DNA of 64,000 bases from Paraburkholderia solitsugae (GCF_013177695.1 NZ_WOEY01000130.1:107791-171790), one strand, 5' to 3'. Counted from the stretch's first letter, positions 52,536-61,410 are shown. Notes: generated by a model not told the origin, from the sequence alone. Made by a program: numbers and translations.

Positions 52536-53777
52536 ATGCAGCGCTGCAGGGTATTGCTGATCAACGATTTTTTGCACATGGGTGGTGCGGAGATTGTCTA
52601 TAAACAATCCGCGAAGCTTTTGAGTACGTTGCCAAAGGTGGATGTCGAACTCTTCGACGACAGTCGATTCGTTGTGCAAACGTCCATTCTGTCGAGAATA
52701 TGGAATGTTGCTGCCGCTCGCGCGCTCGAGGAAACCATTCTCAGGTTTCGGCCGCATCGGGTGCTGGTTCATAACTACCATAACGCTCTCTCGCCTTCGA
52801 TACTGAGCGTGATCGCGCGTTACAAGCGCGATCTGGGCTACCGCACGTACCATACGTGCCACGACTACCATCTCGTCTATTACAACCCGGCGATGCAATA
52901 CTTCGAGAATGGCCGGCCCTTGATTCTTCCGCTTGAAGCGTTGAGCACGCGCACTGCGCTCACGCTGCGTTCGTCGCCCAAAGGTCTCATGCACGACATC
53001 ATGACAAAGACGTACTGGCATGCCGTGCGGGCGGCATGCCACCCGTCGCGCGTATTTGATCAGATACTTTGCCCCAGTTCGTTCATGCAGGAAGCGCTGA
53101 ACCGCTGCGGGATCGACAACACGGTAATCCTGCATAATCCGTCCGCTGTACCGGCTGCGCTGATTCCCTTGACCGTCCGGGGCAAGACGCGCTTCAACCT
53201 GGCGTTCGCTGGAAGAATTGCGCAAGAAAAAGGCCTCGCGCAGTTCATCGAGCTCGCGCAAGCGGCGGACTTCGAGCATATCGACGCTATCGGTGTGTAT
53301 GGCGAGGGTCCGGAGCGCGCAACCATCGAGCAACGCTTCGCACCACTCATCGAGCGTGGCAAGCTGATTTTTTTCGGCAGCATGCCGCAAGAGCAGTTGT
53401 TCGCGGACATGCGGCGCTTCGCCGATGCCGTCATCGTACCGTCGGTGTGCGCGGAAAACGCGCCACTCATCATCATCGAGGCCGCGATGCTTGGCCTGCC
53501 TGCGCTTGTTCGCGATGGCGGAAGCATGGCGACGACCGCGGATGCTGTAGGCAACAAGATCAAATTCCGCACGGATCCGGACAGTCTGAAGCTGGCGCTC
53601 GGGCAACTGGCCACGCATCTTTCGAATCCTGAGAGAAAGTACGATGTCGGCCAATACCTGCCTGAGTACTACGCCGAGCGCCTTGCCGAGATTATGGATA
53701 TCGGCGAAGGTACGACACCTTCCGCACTCCGTTCGTTCGCTGCAGACAACGCCCAATCGTCTGGTGTGTTGCGGTAG
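52536..53777 (+). CDS. glycosyltransferase family 4, paralogue 2 of 2
   Basis: A 413-residue GT-B glycosyltransferase. CRVLLINDFLHMGGAEIVYK, HNYHNALSPSILSVIARYKR, TCHDYHLVYYNP, FAGRIAQEKGLAQF and ENAPLIIIEAAMLGLP (E-x7-E) all parallel the gene at 37508-38680 almost block for block. The two are clear paralogues placed 15 kb apart in one cluster. Either both add the same sugar at two positions or one has diverged in donor or acceptor. I chose the ATG at 52536, with AGGAG seven bases upstream. It has a ~20-residue C-terminal extension absent from its paralogue. Confidence 0.91.
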   Translation: MQRCRVLLINDFLHMGGAEIVYKQSAKLLSTLPKVDVELFDDSRFVVQTSILSRIWNVAAARALEETILRFRPHRVLVHNYHNALSPSILSVIARYKRDLGYRTYHTCHDYHLVYYNPAMQYFENGRPLILPLEALSTRTALTLRSSPKGLMHDIMTKTYWHAVRAACHPSRVFDQILCPSSFMQEALNRCGIDNTVILHNPSAVPAALIPLTVRGKTRFNLAFAGRIAQEKGLAQFIELAQAADFEHIDAIGVYGEGPERATIEQRFAPLIERGKLIFFGSMPQEQLFADMRRFADAVIVPSVCAENAPLIIIEAAMLGLPALVRDGGSMATTADAVGNKIKFRTDPDSLKLALGQLATHLSNPERKYDVGQYLPEYYAERLAEIMDIGEGTTPSALRSFAADNAQSSGVLR

Positions 53778-53932
53778 CGGCGGACCCCGCCTGAACCTGA
53801 TTGACGATTGCGATACGGGTTGCCCTCGGATGGCCGTGGATAACTAGGGTTTGCGAAGCTCGACGTTAAGTGTATCGGGCATCTCGCGACCCGTTACGGC
53901 TAACGCGATCTTTGCAGCGGCGCGTCGGACGC

Positions 53933-54955
53933 TTATGCCGAGACGGTCCCCAGCCTGGAAGAGAGGCGGCGATACTTTACGAGTCTAAGCACCGGCTTTT
54001 CAATCAGGGGGTACGTTACAGACGAAAGTGCGACGGTCGCTACCGTGCCAATGATGCACAACATGTCAGCCTTGGCCGTGTGCAGCAGTCCCTTCTTGAG
54101 AAGGCCGCCGGCGATCATCGTGAGGAATCCATGCGAGAGGTAGATCGAGTAAGACGCGTCACCGAGAAATAGCAGCGCCTTTGACGTGACTGGTTTTGCC
54201 ATGTCGTAGATCACCACGCCCAGCACGATTGCGAAGGCTGGGATGCCGAAAATGATCACGCGATAATTGTCGATTGAAACATCTCGCGACGTCGCGTAAA
54301 TCATCACAAAAAAAACAATCACAGCGGCAGCCAGCGCAAAATATGCCAATCGGGTCCTGATGGCCACGCATGCGGTCATTTTCGCGATCTGTGCCGCCAC
54401 CATGCCAAAAATGAATTCGCAGATCAGTGGCGAACCTGTCAAGTACAAGACAGACGCATCATGCGTGGTACTTCTCGCCACCAGAAAAATTGCCAAAAAT
54501 ACCAAACTTAAAAACACGGCCATGAACCAATCCGGCACACGGACCATCAGTGCCGCTGCAAAAAACACGTAAAAATAAGCTTCGAATGACAGCGTCCATC
54601 CCTGCGACAGAACAGGCTGAAAGGGTTCGATCGTGTTCGCCAGCGGCCACAGCAAAAGCGAAGCAATGATTGTCTTGATGTCTGGAAATGCATGGGCCTT
54701 GTGAATGAATCCAGCGATCCACAATATCAGTACTACAGCTGTCCAGAGCCAATAAAGTGGAATCACGCGTTCGATACGGCGCGTGATGAACACCCGCGCG
54801 TCACGCATGCCAGCCGCATTGTCCCGGCGCGTGTAAGCCATGATGAAACCGCTGATGACGAAGAAGATATCTACGCCGGCAGAGCCAACTCTGTGGAGCC
54901 CGTAGAGAAGTGTATCTGTCGCTGCTCCATGATAGTCATAGACCGCCGTGGACAC
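53933..54955 (-). CDS. acyltransferase 3 family protein with abnormal N-terminus
   Basis: The 340 codons from the GTG at 54955 encode a roughly ten-helix OafA-type acyltransferase (GVDIFFVISGFIMAYTRR, RRIERVIPLYWLW, QGWTLSFEAYFYVFFA, YSIYLSHG). However, the family N-terminus lies before this GTG in the same frame: KLGGLQALRAVAVILVVYFHV, with the conserved His, is encoded at 54953-55015. No ATG, GTG or TTG precedes it until ATG 55048, and an amber TAG (55025-55027) interrupts that frame after seven codons. So either the gene is a recent amber pseudogene or it uses an ATA, ATT or CTG start. It would otherwise add acyl groups to the glycan. Confidence 0.7.
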   Translation of the reverse strand: MSTAVYDYHGAATDTLLYGLHRVGSAGVDIFFVISGFIMAYTRRDNAAGMRDARVFITRRIERVIPLYWLWTAVVLILWIAGFIHKAHAFPDIKTIIASLLLWPLANTIEPFQPVLSQGWTLSFEAYFYVFFAAALMVRVPDWFMAVFLSLVFLAIFLVARSTTHDASVLYLTGSPLICEFIFGMVAAQIAKMTACVAIRTRLAYFALAAAVIVFFVMIYATSRDVSIDNYRVIIFGIPAFAIVLGVVIYDMAKPVTSKALLFLGDASYSIYLSHGFLTMIAGGLLKKGLLHTAKADMLCIIGTVATVALSSVTYPLIEKPVLRLVKYRRLSSRLGTVSA

Positions 54956-55752
54956 GTGAAAATAGACAACCAGAATGACCGCGACTGCGCGGAGCGCTTG
55001 TAACCCGCCAAGCTTTATAGGACCCTACTTTGCGGAGAATGAGGACATGTCTTTGATCTCGCTTGATCGGCCGCGCCGCGTAAATTTTTCACGTTAAGTA
55101 ATCTGCCAAATGCCCTTTCCCACAATCGGTCACTGTAAGAGACCATAACTGTGAGGTGCTGCCAAAACGCGGTTTGTTTCAGCCACGCTTCTCGAAGTCG
55201 AGCAAGATATTGATGGCGGCGACGTGTTATCAGGAGACTTAAGCAATGGCGAAGGTGGCCGCCAACGATGACTTCAATCCCTGCAGCGTCGCCTTCGTGC
55301 CTAAGGGCTTACGGCACAAGTCGTCAGATCATCACGCGCGTTCGCGAACGCGCACTGGCTTGGAATGCGAGTGCTCGCAACATTTCCAGGTACCGTCTGC
55401 TCGCGGGTTGGACCGCCGAAATTTGGCCAGACTACTCACTGAACGAGGCGGGCTGTCGTATAGATCAGTCGCTAGAGGTTGATGGCCAACTTTGAGTGCG
55501 TGTGGCGTTGCAGGATGGTTCTTTCGAATTGCCGCCAGAGATTCGGACCGCTAAGGCGAAATTCACGAGCGACGCTGCAGAGAGAAGTCTCGCTGGACTA
55601 ACGTTTCACGGCAGGAGCGGGGCGTGGGTCATAGAAACCACGCGGGGTGTTCCCCTTGGGGGGGCGTGAATCAATGGGGCTTGAGAACAGATATCCTCGG
55701 AAAAGAGGCCGCGCATCCAAAACTATAACGGCCAACGGCCGATATCGGCACA
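54956..55752. other. degenerate region between the acyltransferase and the SOS unit
   Basis: About 800 bp with no confident gene beyond the acyltransferase N-terminus described above. An ATG at 55246 has AGGAG nine bases upstream and opens a 78-codon frame of unknown product. A different frame from 55268, with one internal stop at 55493-55495, could be read through to about 55670 and may be a decayed gene. A run of seven Gs lies at 55658-55664. No transposase is recognisable. Confidence 0.4.
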
Positions 55753-56157
55753 TTAGTCCTGAGTGGTCACATCGGTAGCGTCGGCCTGTACCAGTGCGCG
55801 CACAAGTAGGTACACGGCTGGCAGGTTGTCGTCGTCACGTCGCCAGTCGACGGGTTCGTCGAGATCCATCCCGGACAAACGACTGTCCTCAAACCGGACA
55901 AACGTCGAGCGTACTGTCTCGTTGTGCCTCGCCCGGAAGCCCCGATTCTCAAAGACCTGTTCGTCGATTGTCAGCAGCGTGCGCCAAGTCGGCAATCGCG
56001 CGCCACTTGAGTAACGGCGACGGCCACTGTCGAGATAGCGACCCGCGACCGAGGCAATGATCTGCTGGAGGTCGAGCGACGCGCTGCGGACTGCGCGTTC
56101 GAGGGCGACAGGATTGATGTCGTGGACATCCATATCAAGAGCAGAGTCGTTAATCAT
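55753..56157 (-). CDS. protein of unknown function, second gene of an SOS-type unit
   Basis: A 134-residue, acidic, soluble protein with no recognised domain. It has a helical start (ALERAVRSASLDLQQIIASVAGRYL), a TWRTLLTIDEQVFENRGFRARH middle, and an acidic DLDEPVDWRRDDDNLPAVYLLV end. I chose the ATG at 56157 because AGGAAG lies eight bases upstream. It begins 38 bp after the stop of the gene above, so both are probably one transcript under the LexA boxes at 56486-56519. What it does cannot be told from sequence. Confidence 0.62.
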   Translation of the reverse strand: MINDSALDMDVHDINPVALERAVRSASLDLQQIIASVAGRYLDSGRRRYSSGARLPTWRTLLTIDEQVFENRGFRARHNETVRSTFVRFEDSRLSGMDLDEPVDWRRDDDNLPAVYLLVRALVQADATDVTTQD

Positions 56158-56195
56158 GCTGTTATCTTCCTGAGGACTCGCGGTAACTCGCAGCA

Positions 56196-56477
56196 TCAAA
56201 GTTGATGCTTCAACAACGTTTCGTTTCGCTCTGCCAACAACTGGCGGATCTGGGCAAGATAGTTATCGCCGACCGTGCAGTCTTCAACAGGCCGGCTAGG
56301 CTGATGAGGCGTTGGTGGACGTACGCCGAGATAGCGGCACACCGCGGACAGGTACGGTTTGCCGTTGCCTCCCAGATGTCGCGCAGCGGCAGCCACGCGC
56401 ACGTCTCCGACATGCTTGCGCAACCACGCAAGCGTTTCGCGATCACCGTCGTTCAAGATGCGGATGAGTTGGTTCAT
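56196..56477 (-). CDS. small protein of unknown function behind two LexA boxes
   Basis: A 93-residue protein. The first ~55 residues (LIRILNDGDRETLAWLRKHVGD then VAAAARHLGGNGKPYLSAVCRYLGV) form helices with an HTH-like turn, so it may bind DNA; the tail is polar. I do not recognise a named family. The ATG at 56477 has AGGA six bases upstream. Two perfect CTGT-N8-ACAG LexA sites lie 9-42 bp before the start, so it should be repressed by LexA and induced by DNA damage. Confidence 0.66.
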   Translation of the reverse strand: MNQLIRILNDGDRETLAWLRKHVGDVRVAAAARHLGGNGKPYLSAVCRYLGVRPPTPHQPSRPVEDCTVGDNYLAQIRQLLAERNETLLKHQL

Positions 56478-56485
56478 GGCCGATC

Positions 56486-56501
56486 CTGTATATAAAAACA
56501 G
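56486..56501. promoter_or_regulatory. LexA (SOS) box 1
   Basis: CTGTATATAAAAACAG fits CTGT-N8-ACAG exactly with an AT-rich core. From memory this 16-mer equals the E. coli umuDC SOS box. It lies 9 bp before the start of the minus-strand gene. Confidence 0.85.
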
Positions 56502-56503
56502 TA

Positions 56504-56519
56504 CTGTGAATTTATACAG
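56504..56519. promoter_or_regulatory. LexA (SOS) box 2
   Basis: CTGTGAATTTATACAG is a second exact CTGT-N8-ACAG site, 18 bp centre to centre from the first and flanked by TA and TA. Tandem sites usually give tight repression. Confidence 0.85.
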
Positions 56520-56908
56520 TATTTGACCGGGATGCAAGTCAATTCGCAAAAAGTTGGACTCGGTGGAAAGGGAGGATGGCGATCAAAGTAGATGCGCAGT
56601 TGGTCGTCGAGCACGCAGAGGAGGCTGCCGGTTGTGCCGGTCCGGCTTTGCAATCCTGCGAATCTTTGGTGTTGGACGTGGCGAACCGCTGGTCAATGTC
56701 CGGCGGAGTGCGGCCATGAAGCGCCATTGGGCGGGGCAGTTATTGGGACATTCAAACGGCTGTTCCGCATCGCTACCGGCCGCCCGCAGGCCGAAAATGC
56801 GCGCCGCGTCCTGATTGCCCTGATTGCAGCACCTCTTCCAGAAGCGCCATGCCCACGCTCCGTCACAATCGAGGACATGCGCAGCCTACGCGTTCGTTTC
56901 CGGGACGT
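56520..56908. other. intergenic stretch upstream of the SOS-type unit
   Basis: About 390 bp. A 47-codon frame begins at ATG 56576 right after GGAGG (too close to work well) and other short frames exist, none recognisable. It may hold remnants of older genes. No repeat or attachment site was found. Confidence 0.35.
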
Positions 56909-58036
56909 TTAATTCACCGAGTCTGTCAATTCGAATGGGATCGAGCAGTTCACGGTCTCGACGGTCAAATCGTGGCCCGGTCGGAGCGGCCTGTCAAACG
57001 CTGCAAGTACGCTGTTGCCGCAGACATCTTCAAGGTCCGACGAAACGCGGATGGAATACCGCCCTGCCGCCCAAGGCGCCGCTGGCGTAAAACTCCATCG
57101 CCTTTCGCCCCGATCGATCGAGATTCGCCCCGGTATCGGCAGTTCGCCGTCCCCTACAACCGTGATCGCATGCCAAAGCAACGCCCAATCCAGCGGCCTG
57201 GGAAACAGGATCGACAGAGGTTGTCGACTCTTCGTCGCGGGGGGCAGGACCTTCCAATGCAGGACCGCAATGGGCTGGCGGACAGCCTTCGCAACAACAA
57301 ACGGCTTGTGGAAGTTCTGGCGTAACGGACGACCGGAGGAGTCGACCATCTCCGAACCGATGGCCAGCACGTATCGTTGCCCCGGCTTCAGCGGTGGGCC
57401 CAGTTCGCGATTGGGACCTGCCCAGCGCTTCAATCTGCCGGGATCCAGCAGGACCGTCAGGTACCGCATGCTCCTGTCCCAGAGTTCGAGCGGAGGCCGA
57501 TAGAGCACGTCGGGCGCAGGCCGTCCATCGGGGCCGATCAGGCTGATCTGTTGCTCGCCCCAGCCGCGCTGCATCGCCCTGGAAAAGCACACGTAAAATC
57601 GAAGCAGGTTTTCCGGCAGCACATCGGCGGACGGAAAGACATCCGTCACGGAAGTTGGCTCGGCATCGGTCGGGTTCGGAAGTGAGAATTCGAGCGTCAG
57701 CACGTTCGGGTGCCCGGCCCAGCCAAGCGGCCGGGGATCAAAGCTCGCGCGATAGCGAACGCCCGGTTCGAACGCAAAACGCGGAATGAATCGAACCCCG
57801 GCTTCCAGTATTTGATAGCGGCCAAGCACATCCGGAAGTTCGTCGCAGTCCGGCATCTCTGATTCGATGACGCCCACCCGGAGCACGGACTGTAGCAGGT
57901 GTCCCGTCCGCTGCCGCTCGCCGAGGAACTCGACAAGATCGGGGTCGAGGTTGTGCACGCCGACGCAAGCCGTCCCGATCTGCTGCGTATCGTCATCGAC
58001 CCGCAACGTTGGTTCGAGCGTCACCTGAATCCTCAC
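56909..58036 (-). CDS. Ig-like domain protein, last gene of a five-gene operon
   Basis: A 375-residue protein with no signal peptide. Its segments look like repeated beta-sandwich domains of the bacterial Ig-like type (YQILEAGVRFIPRFAFEPGVRYRASFDP, LKPGQRYVLAIGSEMVDSSGRPL, WSFTPAAPWAAGRYSIRVSSDLEDVCGNSV), with the LEDxxGN ending often seen in Ig-like repeats. I chose the GTG at 58036 because AAGGGA lies six bases upstream; the longer frame would overlap the upstream gene. It starts 46 bp after the Tat protein gene. Its role may be to bind or scaffold the proteins encoded just before it (inference). Confidence 0.7.
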   Translation of the reverse strand: MRIQVTLEPTLRVDDDTQQIGTACVGVHNLDPDLVEFLGERQRTGHLLQSVLRVGVIESEMPDCDELPDVLGRYQILEAGVRFIPRFAFEPGVRYRASFDPRPLGWAGHPNVLTLEFSLPNPTDAEPTSVTDVFPSADVLPENLLRFYVCFSRAMQRGWGEQQISLIGPDGRPAPDVLYRPPLELWDRSMRYLTVLLDPGRLKRWAGPNRELGPPLKPGQRYVLAIGSEMVDSSGRPLRQNFHKPFVVAKAVRQPIAVLHWKVLPPATKSRQPLSILFPRPLDWALLWHAITVVGDGELPIPGRISIDRGERRWSFTPAAPWAAGRYSIRVSSDLEDVCGNSVLAAFDRPLRPGHDLTVETVNCSIPFELTDSVN

Positions 58037-58082
58037 GCAGAGTCCCTTTGCGATGCCCCCTGCACAGCCGACGGACAAGCGG

Positions 58083-59402
58083 TTATGCGTGGTCGATCTC
58101 GTTGCGATGGTCCCGGTAGTGGAACGGATCCGGGCCATTCGGCCAGTTCATTTCCGCCATGCCCAATCTGCGATCGAAGAAGTACGGGACCATCAGCGTG
58201 CCGATGTCCAATCGATACGATGTCTTCGGATGCCGCGAGATTACGACTGCCCATCGCGGATCGAGAATTGCGATATGTTCCGCCCGGATCGGTAGATCGC
58301 GCTGAGTACGCCCAAGGCCGCCAGGCCCAAAATCGATTGGCCCGCCGGTCGGCTCCGGCTTCGCGGTTGCCAGCTCCGCAGCTTCAATACGTGATGCGCT
58401 GCGTACATCGATGGTGACCAGCAAGTAGTCCTTGTGATCGAATGGGTCGGTATAGATGAGCATATCGAGCGGGTTGGCCCCATAGCCCAGCTCGCCGATC
58501 GTGTCTCCACGCACGTGTGCACCATCTTTCAAATCGTCCAGATGAAAGCGAACGAGCGGCGTACAACCGTACACGGCAAACAGATAGGGCTTTCCCTGCA
58601 TTTCCCGGATCAGTTGCCTAATGATCGGAGCGCGCGTTTCGAACTCCCCGTGCGTCGGGTGCCAGATCTCAACGGTGCTCGTCGCCACGCGGGATTTGAA
58701 CGGGTATGGGATGCGATACAGCGTCGACGCGAATCGTTGATTCGAGATCCCGGTCACGAAAATCTCGCCGTTGTAGTACTTGACGTCCGTGATCGCATAG
58801 ATCTGCTGGGGCTCGAACTCCAGCATCGCTGTCTGGTCAGGCTCGTTCGGAATCGCGATTTTCGAGTGCGCAATACCGTCGAGTTCGAGCAGCTCGAGAT
58901 TGCCGTGATTGATTTTCACGATTGCAGGAATGGCATCGGGTCCACGGCCGCGCTCGACCGACATGAAGATCTGCCTGGACGGCTGATGGATCGCCATGTC
59001 GTTGACGACAATATTGCTCACAGTCGTGCCGAAGAGTGCAGCCAGTTTCTGATCGACCCCAACCACCAAATCGCGGCCTTCGAAATTCTGAAAATTGCCC
59101 ACCTCCACGTCGGCTTGCGAGGTCAGATCGGATGCCCTGAGCACGAACGCATGGACCGCGGCACCCTTGATATCGCCGACAAAAAGCACGTTGCCTGGTC
59201 CAAACGCAAGGACTCCTGCGGATTGCAATGGACCGGCTGGCCGTGACGGAGCGGATGCGCCCGCTTCGGCCGCCGTCTTCTCGTACCCGGCCAGCGCCGG
59301 GCCGGACAAGGCCAGCATGAGTGCCGAGGTTGAGCCAGCCCGAAGGAACTCCCGCCTCGAGTGGCCATCGGTTGCCAACGCAGCTTTCGTCGAATGGTCC
59401 AT
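58083..59402 (-). CDS. Tat-exported beta-propeller-like protein
   Basis: A 439-residue protein. SRREFLRAGSTSALMLALSGPALA is a full Tat signal with an Ala-x-Ala end, so the protein is folded before export and may hold a cofactor. The mature part has repeated beta-strand blades (AGVLAFGPGNVLFVGDI, QIYAITDVKYYNGEIFVTGIS, HIAILDPRWAVVISR) resembling a propeller. I do not recognise a named family or catalytic residues with confidence. It lies 33 bp after the beta-helix gene in one operon. Confidence 0.72.
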   Translation of the reverse strand: MDHSTKAALATDGHSRREFLRAGSTSALMLALSGPALAGYEKTAAEAGASAPSRPAGPLQSAGVLAFGPGNVLFVGDIKGAAVHAFVLRASDLTSQADVEVGNFQNFEGRDLVVGVDQKLAALFGTTVSNIVVNDMAIHQPSRQIFMSVERGRGPDAIPAIVKINHGNLELLELDGIAHSKIAIPNEPDQTAMLEFEPQQIYAITDVKYYNGEIFVTGISNQRFASTLYRIPYPFKSRVATSTVEIWHPTHGEFETRAPIIRQLIREMQGKPYLFAVYGCTPLVRFHLDDLKDGAHVRGDTIGELGYGANPLDMLIYTDPFDHKDYLLVTIDVRSASRIEAAELATAKPEPTGGPIDFGPGGLGRTQRDLPIRAEHIAILDPRWAVVISRHPKTSYRLDIGTLMVPYFFDRRLGMAEMNWPNGPDPFHYRDHRNEIDHA

Positions 59403-59435
59403 TGCGATCCCTCACTATGGCGCGAACGTCCGGTT

Positions 59436-60716
59436 CTAAATCCCTTCGAAACCACCCCCGGTAGCCGCAAATCCGCCGCTAATCTCGAGCGAGTCGATCG
59501 CACCGTGCAATTCCAGTGGATTGACGCCTTCGCCATGGGTGATCAGGCCGCCGGCGATCGTGATTTTTCGGGCCGAGCCACCTGGCTTGATGCTGAGCGC
59601 AACCGCCGCAAGCCGGAGAACCACGCCTTTGACGAGCGAATCGCCCATGCCGCCCCAAGTTTCGATGCCTCGGCGGACCGTAATATCGCCAACGGGCTGG
59701 CTGATCTGGATACCTACTGCACCGTCGGCATGCGTGACGACACGCTGGAAGTCTGCCGACCGCACGGTGCCTGCGTAGATATTGAAGCCACGCGATCCCT
59801 GGCCGAAAGTCTCGATCAACGCATTGATCTCGAGCCTGTCCAGAGTGCCGAAATTGACGAAGCCGATGCCGCTAGGTCCGTAGGACGTAACCTTCCCTTC
59901 GGCAATCCACCGGTCGACGGCTCCCCAGTTATCGAGCACCATGTCGTTCGGACCGTATGTTGTGACCGGTCCTTCATTGCGCACAGTGGCAACGAAAGCG
60001 CCCGACACGACAAACACGCCGCCGGTGATGCGATTCGGCGTACCTGGCGCGATTCCGCCGTCGCTGTAGACGGCACCGGTTTCCAGACGGTGGGCAATGA
60101 CACGCCCCCCCTTCTCTCCCGCACCGCTGACGAAAATGCCGCTTCCGCGAACCGGCGCACCGGCTCGGCCAGCCGACAGCCCGGTAAGGTCGGCCGTGAT
60201 GGTCACGGCGCGGTCTTCATGCTGATTCCAGAGCGTGAAGGCGCCGGGGATGACTTCGACGCCATATCCCTTCGGCCGCTCTTCGAAGCCGCGCGCATCC
60301 GCAGCCTGGATGTCGATATCGTGCACTTCCACGTGGCCGCTACTCACGCGATCGCGCGCCAGCAGTTGTACAACGCCTTGAACGGTCAGGTCGTGCAACT
60401 CGAGCCGACCGAGCGCGTCGACACCGGTATCGTTGAAAATGGCGCGCCGATCGGGGTCGGCGAAAAGCCGCAAGCCCTGCACCCGGTTGTCGGCCGACAG
60501 TTCCAGCCCATCGCTGCCGGGCGCAAAGCGCAGGGCGGCTTCTGTGTCGATGCCGGTCAATGCCTGACCGGGTGCCAGGCGCAGACTCGGAACGTTGGCA
60601 ATCCGGGCGGAAACGACTACTTGCAAAGCATGGCCGCCCTCGACTGCCGCTTGCAATTCGGCAACCGTGGCGACGTTACGCGTTTCGATGTTCACGATGG
60701 ATTGTCCCTCCGTCAT
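59436..60716 (-). CDS. predicted parallel beta-helix protein
   Basis: A 426-residue protein built of repeated short beta-strands with regularly placed Gly, Asn and Ile/Val (LELHDLTVQGVVQLL, GSGIFVSGAGEKGG, VTTYGPNDMVLDNWGAVDRW, VTSYGPSGIGFVNFGTLDRLEI), the pattern of right-handed parallel beta-helices. There is no signal peptide. VTTYGPNDMV and VTSYGPSGIG show an internal repeat. Such folds often bind or cut carbohydrate, but no catalytic pair is clear. The ATG at 60716 follows the reductase stop by 21 bp. Confidence 0.68.
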   Translation of the reverse strand: MTEGQSIVNIETRNVATVAELQAAVEGGHALQVVVSARIANVPSLRLAPGQALTGIDTEAALRFAPGSDGLELSADNRVQGLRLFADPDRRAIFNDTGVDALGRLELHDLTVQGVVQLLARDRVSSGHVEVHDIDIQAADARGFEERPKGYGVEVIPGAFTLWNQHEDRAVTITADLTGLSAGRAGAPVRGSGIFVSGAGEKGGRVIAHRLETGAVYSDGGIAPGTPNRITGGVFVVSGAFVATVRNEGPVTTYGPNDMVLDNWGAVDRWIAEGKVTSYGPSGIGFVNFGTLDRLEINALIETFGQGSRGFNIYAGTVRSADFQRVVTHADGAVGIQISQPVGDITVRRGIETWGGMGDSLVKGVVLRLAAVALSIKPGGSARKITIAGGLITHGEGVNPLELHGAIDSLEISGGFAATGGGFEGI

Positions 60717-60737
60717 CTGGTGCAGGGCGCACTCCGC

Positions 60738-61376
60738 TCAGACGAGCGACTCGGCCTCTTTCGCGGAGACCAGCTTGCCGAGTTTGCCGAACTCATGCAG
60801 ATCGCCGCCGACCTCGATCCGGATGGACTGATCGATGCCACCCACGCTCACGGGCGAGAATCCGCTTGCGGATATAAGTCTTGCGACAACCTCGCCGGCC
60901 TGCTTGTCATCCGCCGCAAAGAACAGTGCGGCCCGCTCCGGGGACCGGTTCGCGGCGGGCGCGAGGGATTCAGCACCCAGCGTACCGAACGCCTTGACGA
61001 GTCGCGCGCGATCCGGGATGAGCTCCGAAATGAGTTGTCCAGATGATTGCTCCGCCTGGATCGTCTTCCTGAAACCGCCTTTTCCGTCGGGGGCGATCGG
61101 GTTCGATGGGTCGACGATGATCTTTCCGGCCAGCGCATCGCGATGCGAGGCCAGAAATTGCTTGATCGCGTCGAAGTAGATCGCAAGGATGATGACATCC
61201 GCCTTCGCAATCGCATCCTCGACCGTCATGGCTTCGGCATGGCTGCCGAGCTCGCGGGCCACTACCTTTGCCTCATCCGGCGTCTTTGCCGCGACGATGA
61301 TCCTCTCGCCGCCGGTTACCAGATTCTTCGCAAGCCGGGAGCCTATGTTTCCAAGGCCGATGATCGCGGTGTTCAT
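60738..61376 (-). CDS. F420-reductase-like NAD(P)-binding oxidoreductase
   Basis: A 212-residue protein of the NADPH-dependent F420 reductase-like group. NTAIIGLGNIGSRLAKNL is the Rossmann loop, VDPSNPIAP near residue 94 and VKAFGTLGAESLA near 132 are family features, and the C-terminus supplies the short second lobe. In bacteria without F420 such proteins act as NADP(H)-dependent oxidoreductases of unknown substrate. I chose the ATG at 61376 because AAAGGAGAT lies upstream at good spacing. The aldehyde dehydrogenase ends 34 bp before it. Confidence 0.85.
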   Translation of the reverse strand: MNTAIIGLGNIGSRLAKNLVTGGERIIVAAKTPDEAKVVARELGSHAEAMTVEDAIAKADVIILAIYFDAIKQFLASHRDALAGKIIVDPSNPIAPDGKGGFRKTIQAEQSSGQLISELIPDRARLVKAFGTLGAESLAPAANRSPERAALFFAADDKQAGEVVARLISASGFSPVSVGGIDQSIRIEVGGDLHEFGKLGKLVSAKEAESLV

Positions 61377-61410
61377 GACAGTTGATCTCCTTTCTGAGCG
61401 GAGGATGCAA

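Noticed and set aside
52518..53756. 412-codon minus-strand frame opposite the second GT4 paralogue
   Set aside because: The plus strand encodes a full GT4 with E-x7-E and a good Shine-Dalgarno site.
55246..55482. 78-codon frame with a good ribosome site
   Set aside because: The product resembles nothing I know and the surrounding DNA looks decayed; kept only as a remark in the intergenic entry.
59361..61046. 561-codon plus-strand open frame antisense to the beta-helix gene
   Set aside because: It lies opposite a better-supported gene, has no ribosome site and no recognisable domain; long antisense frames are common in high-GC DNA.
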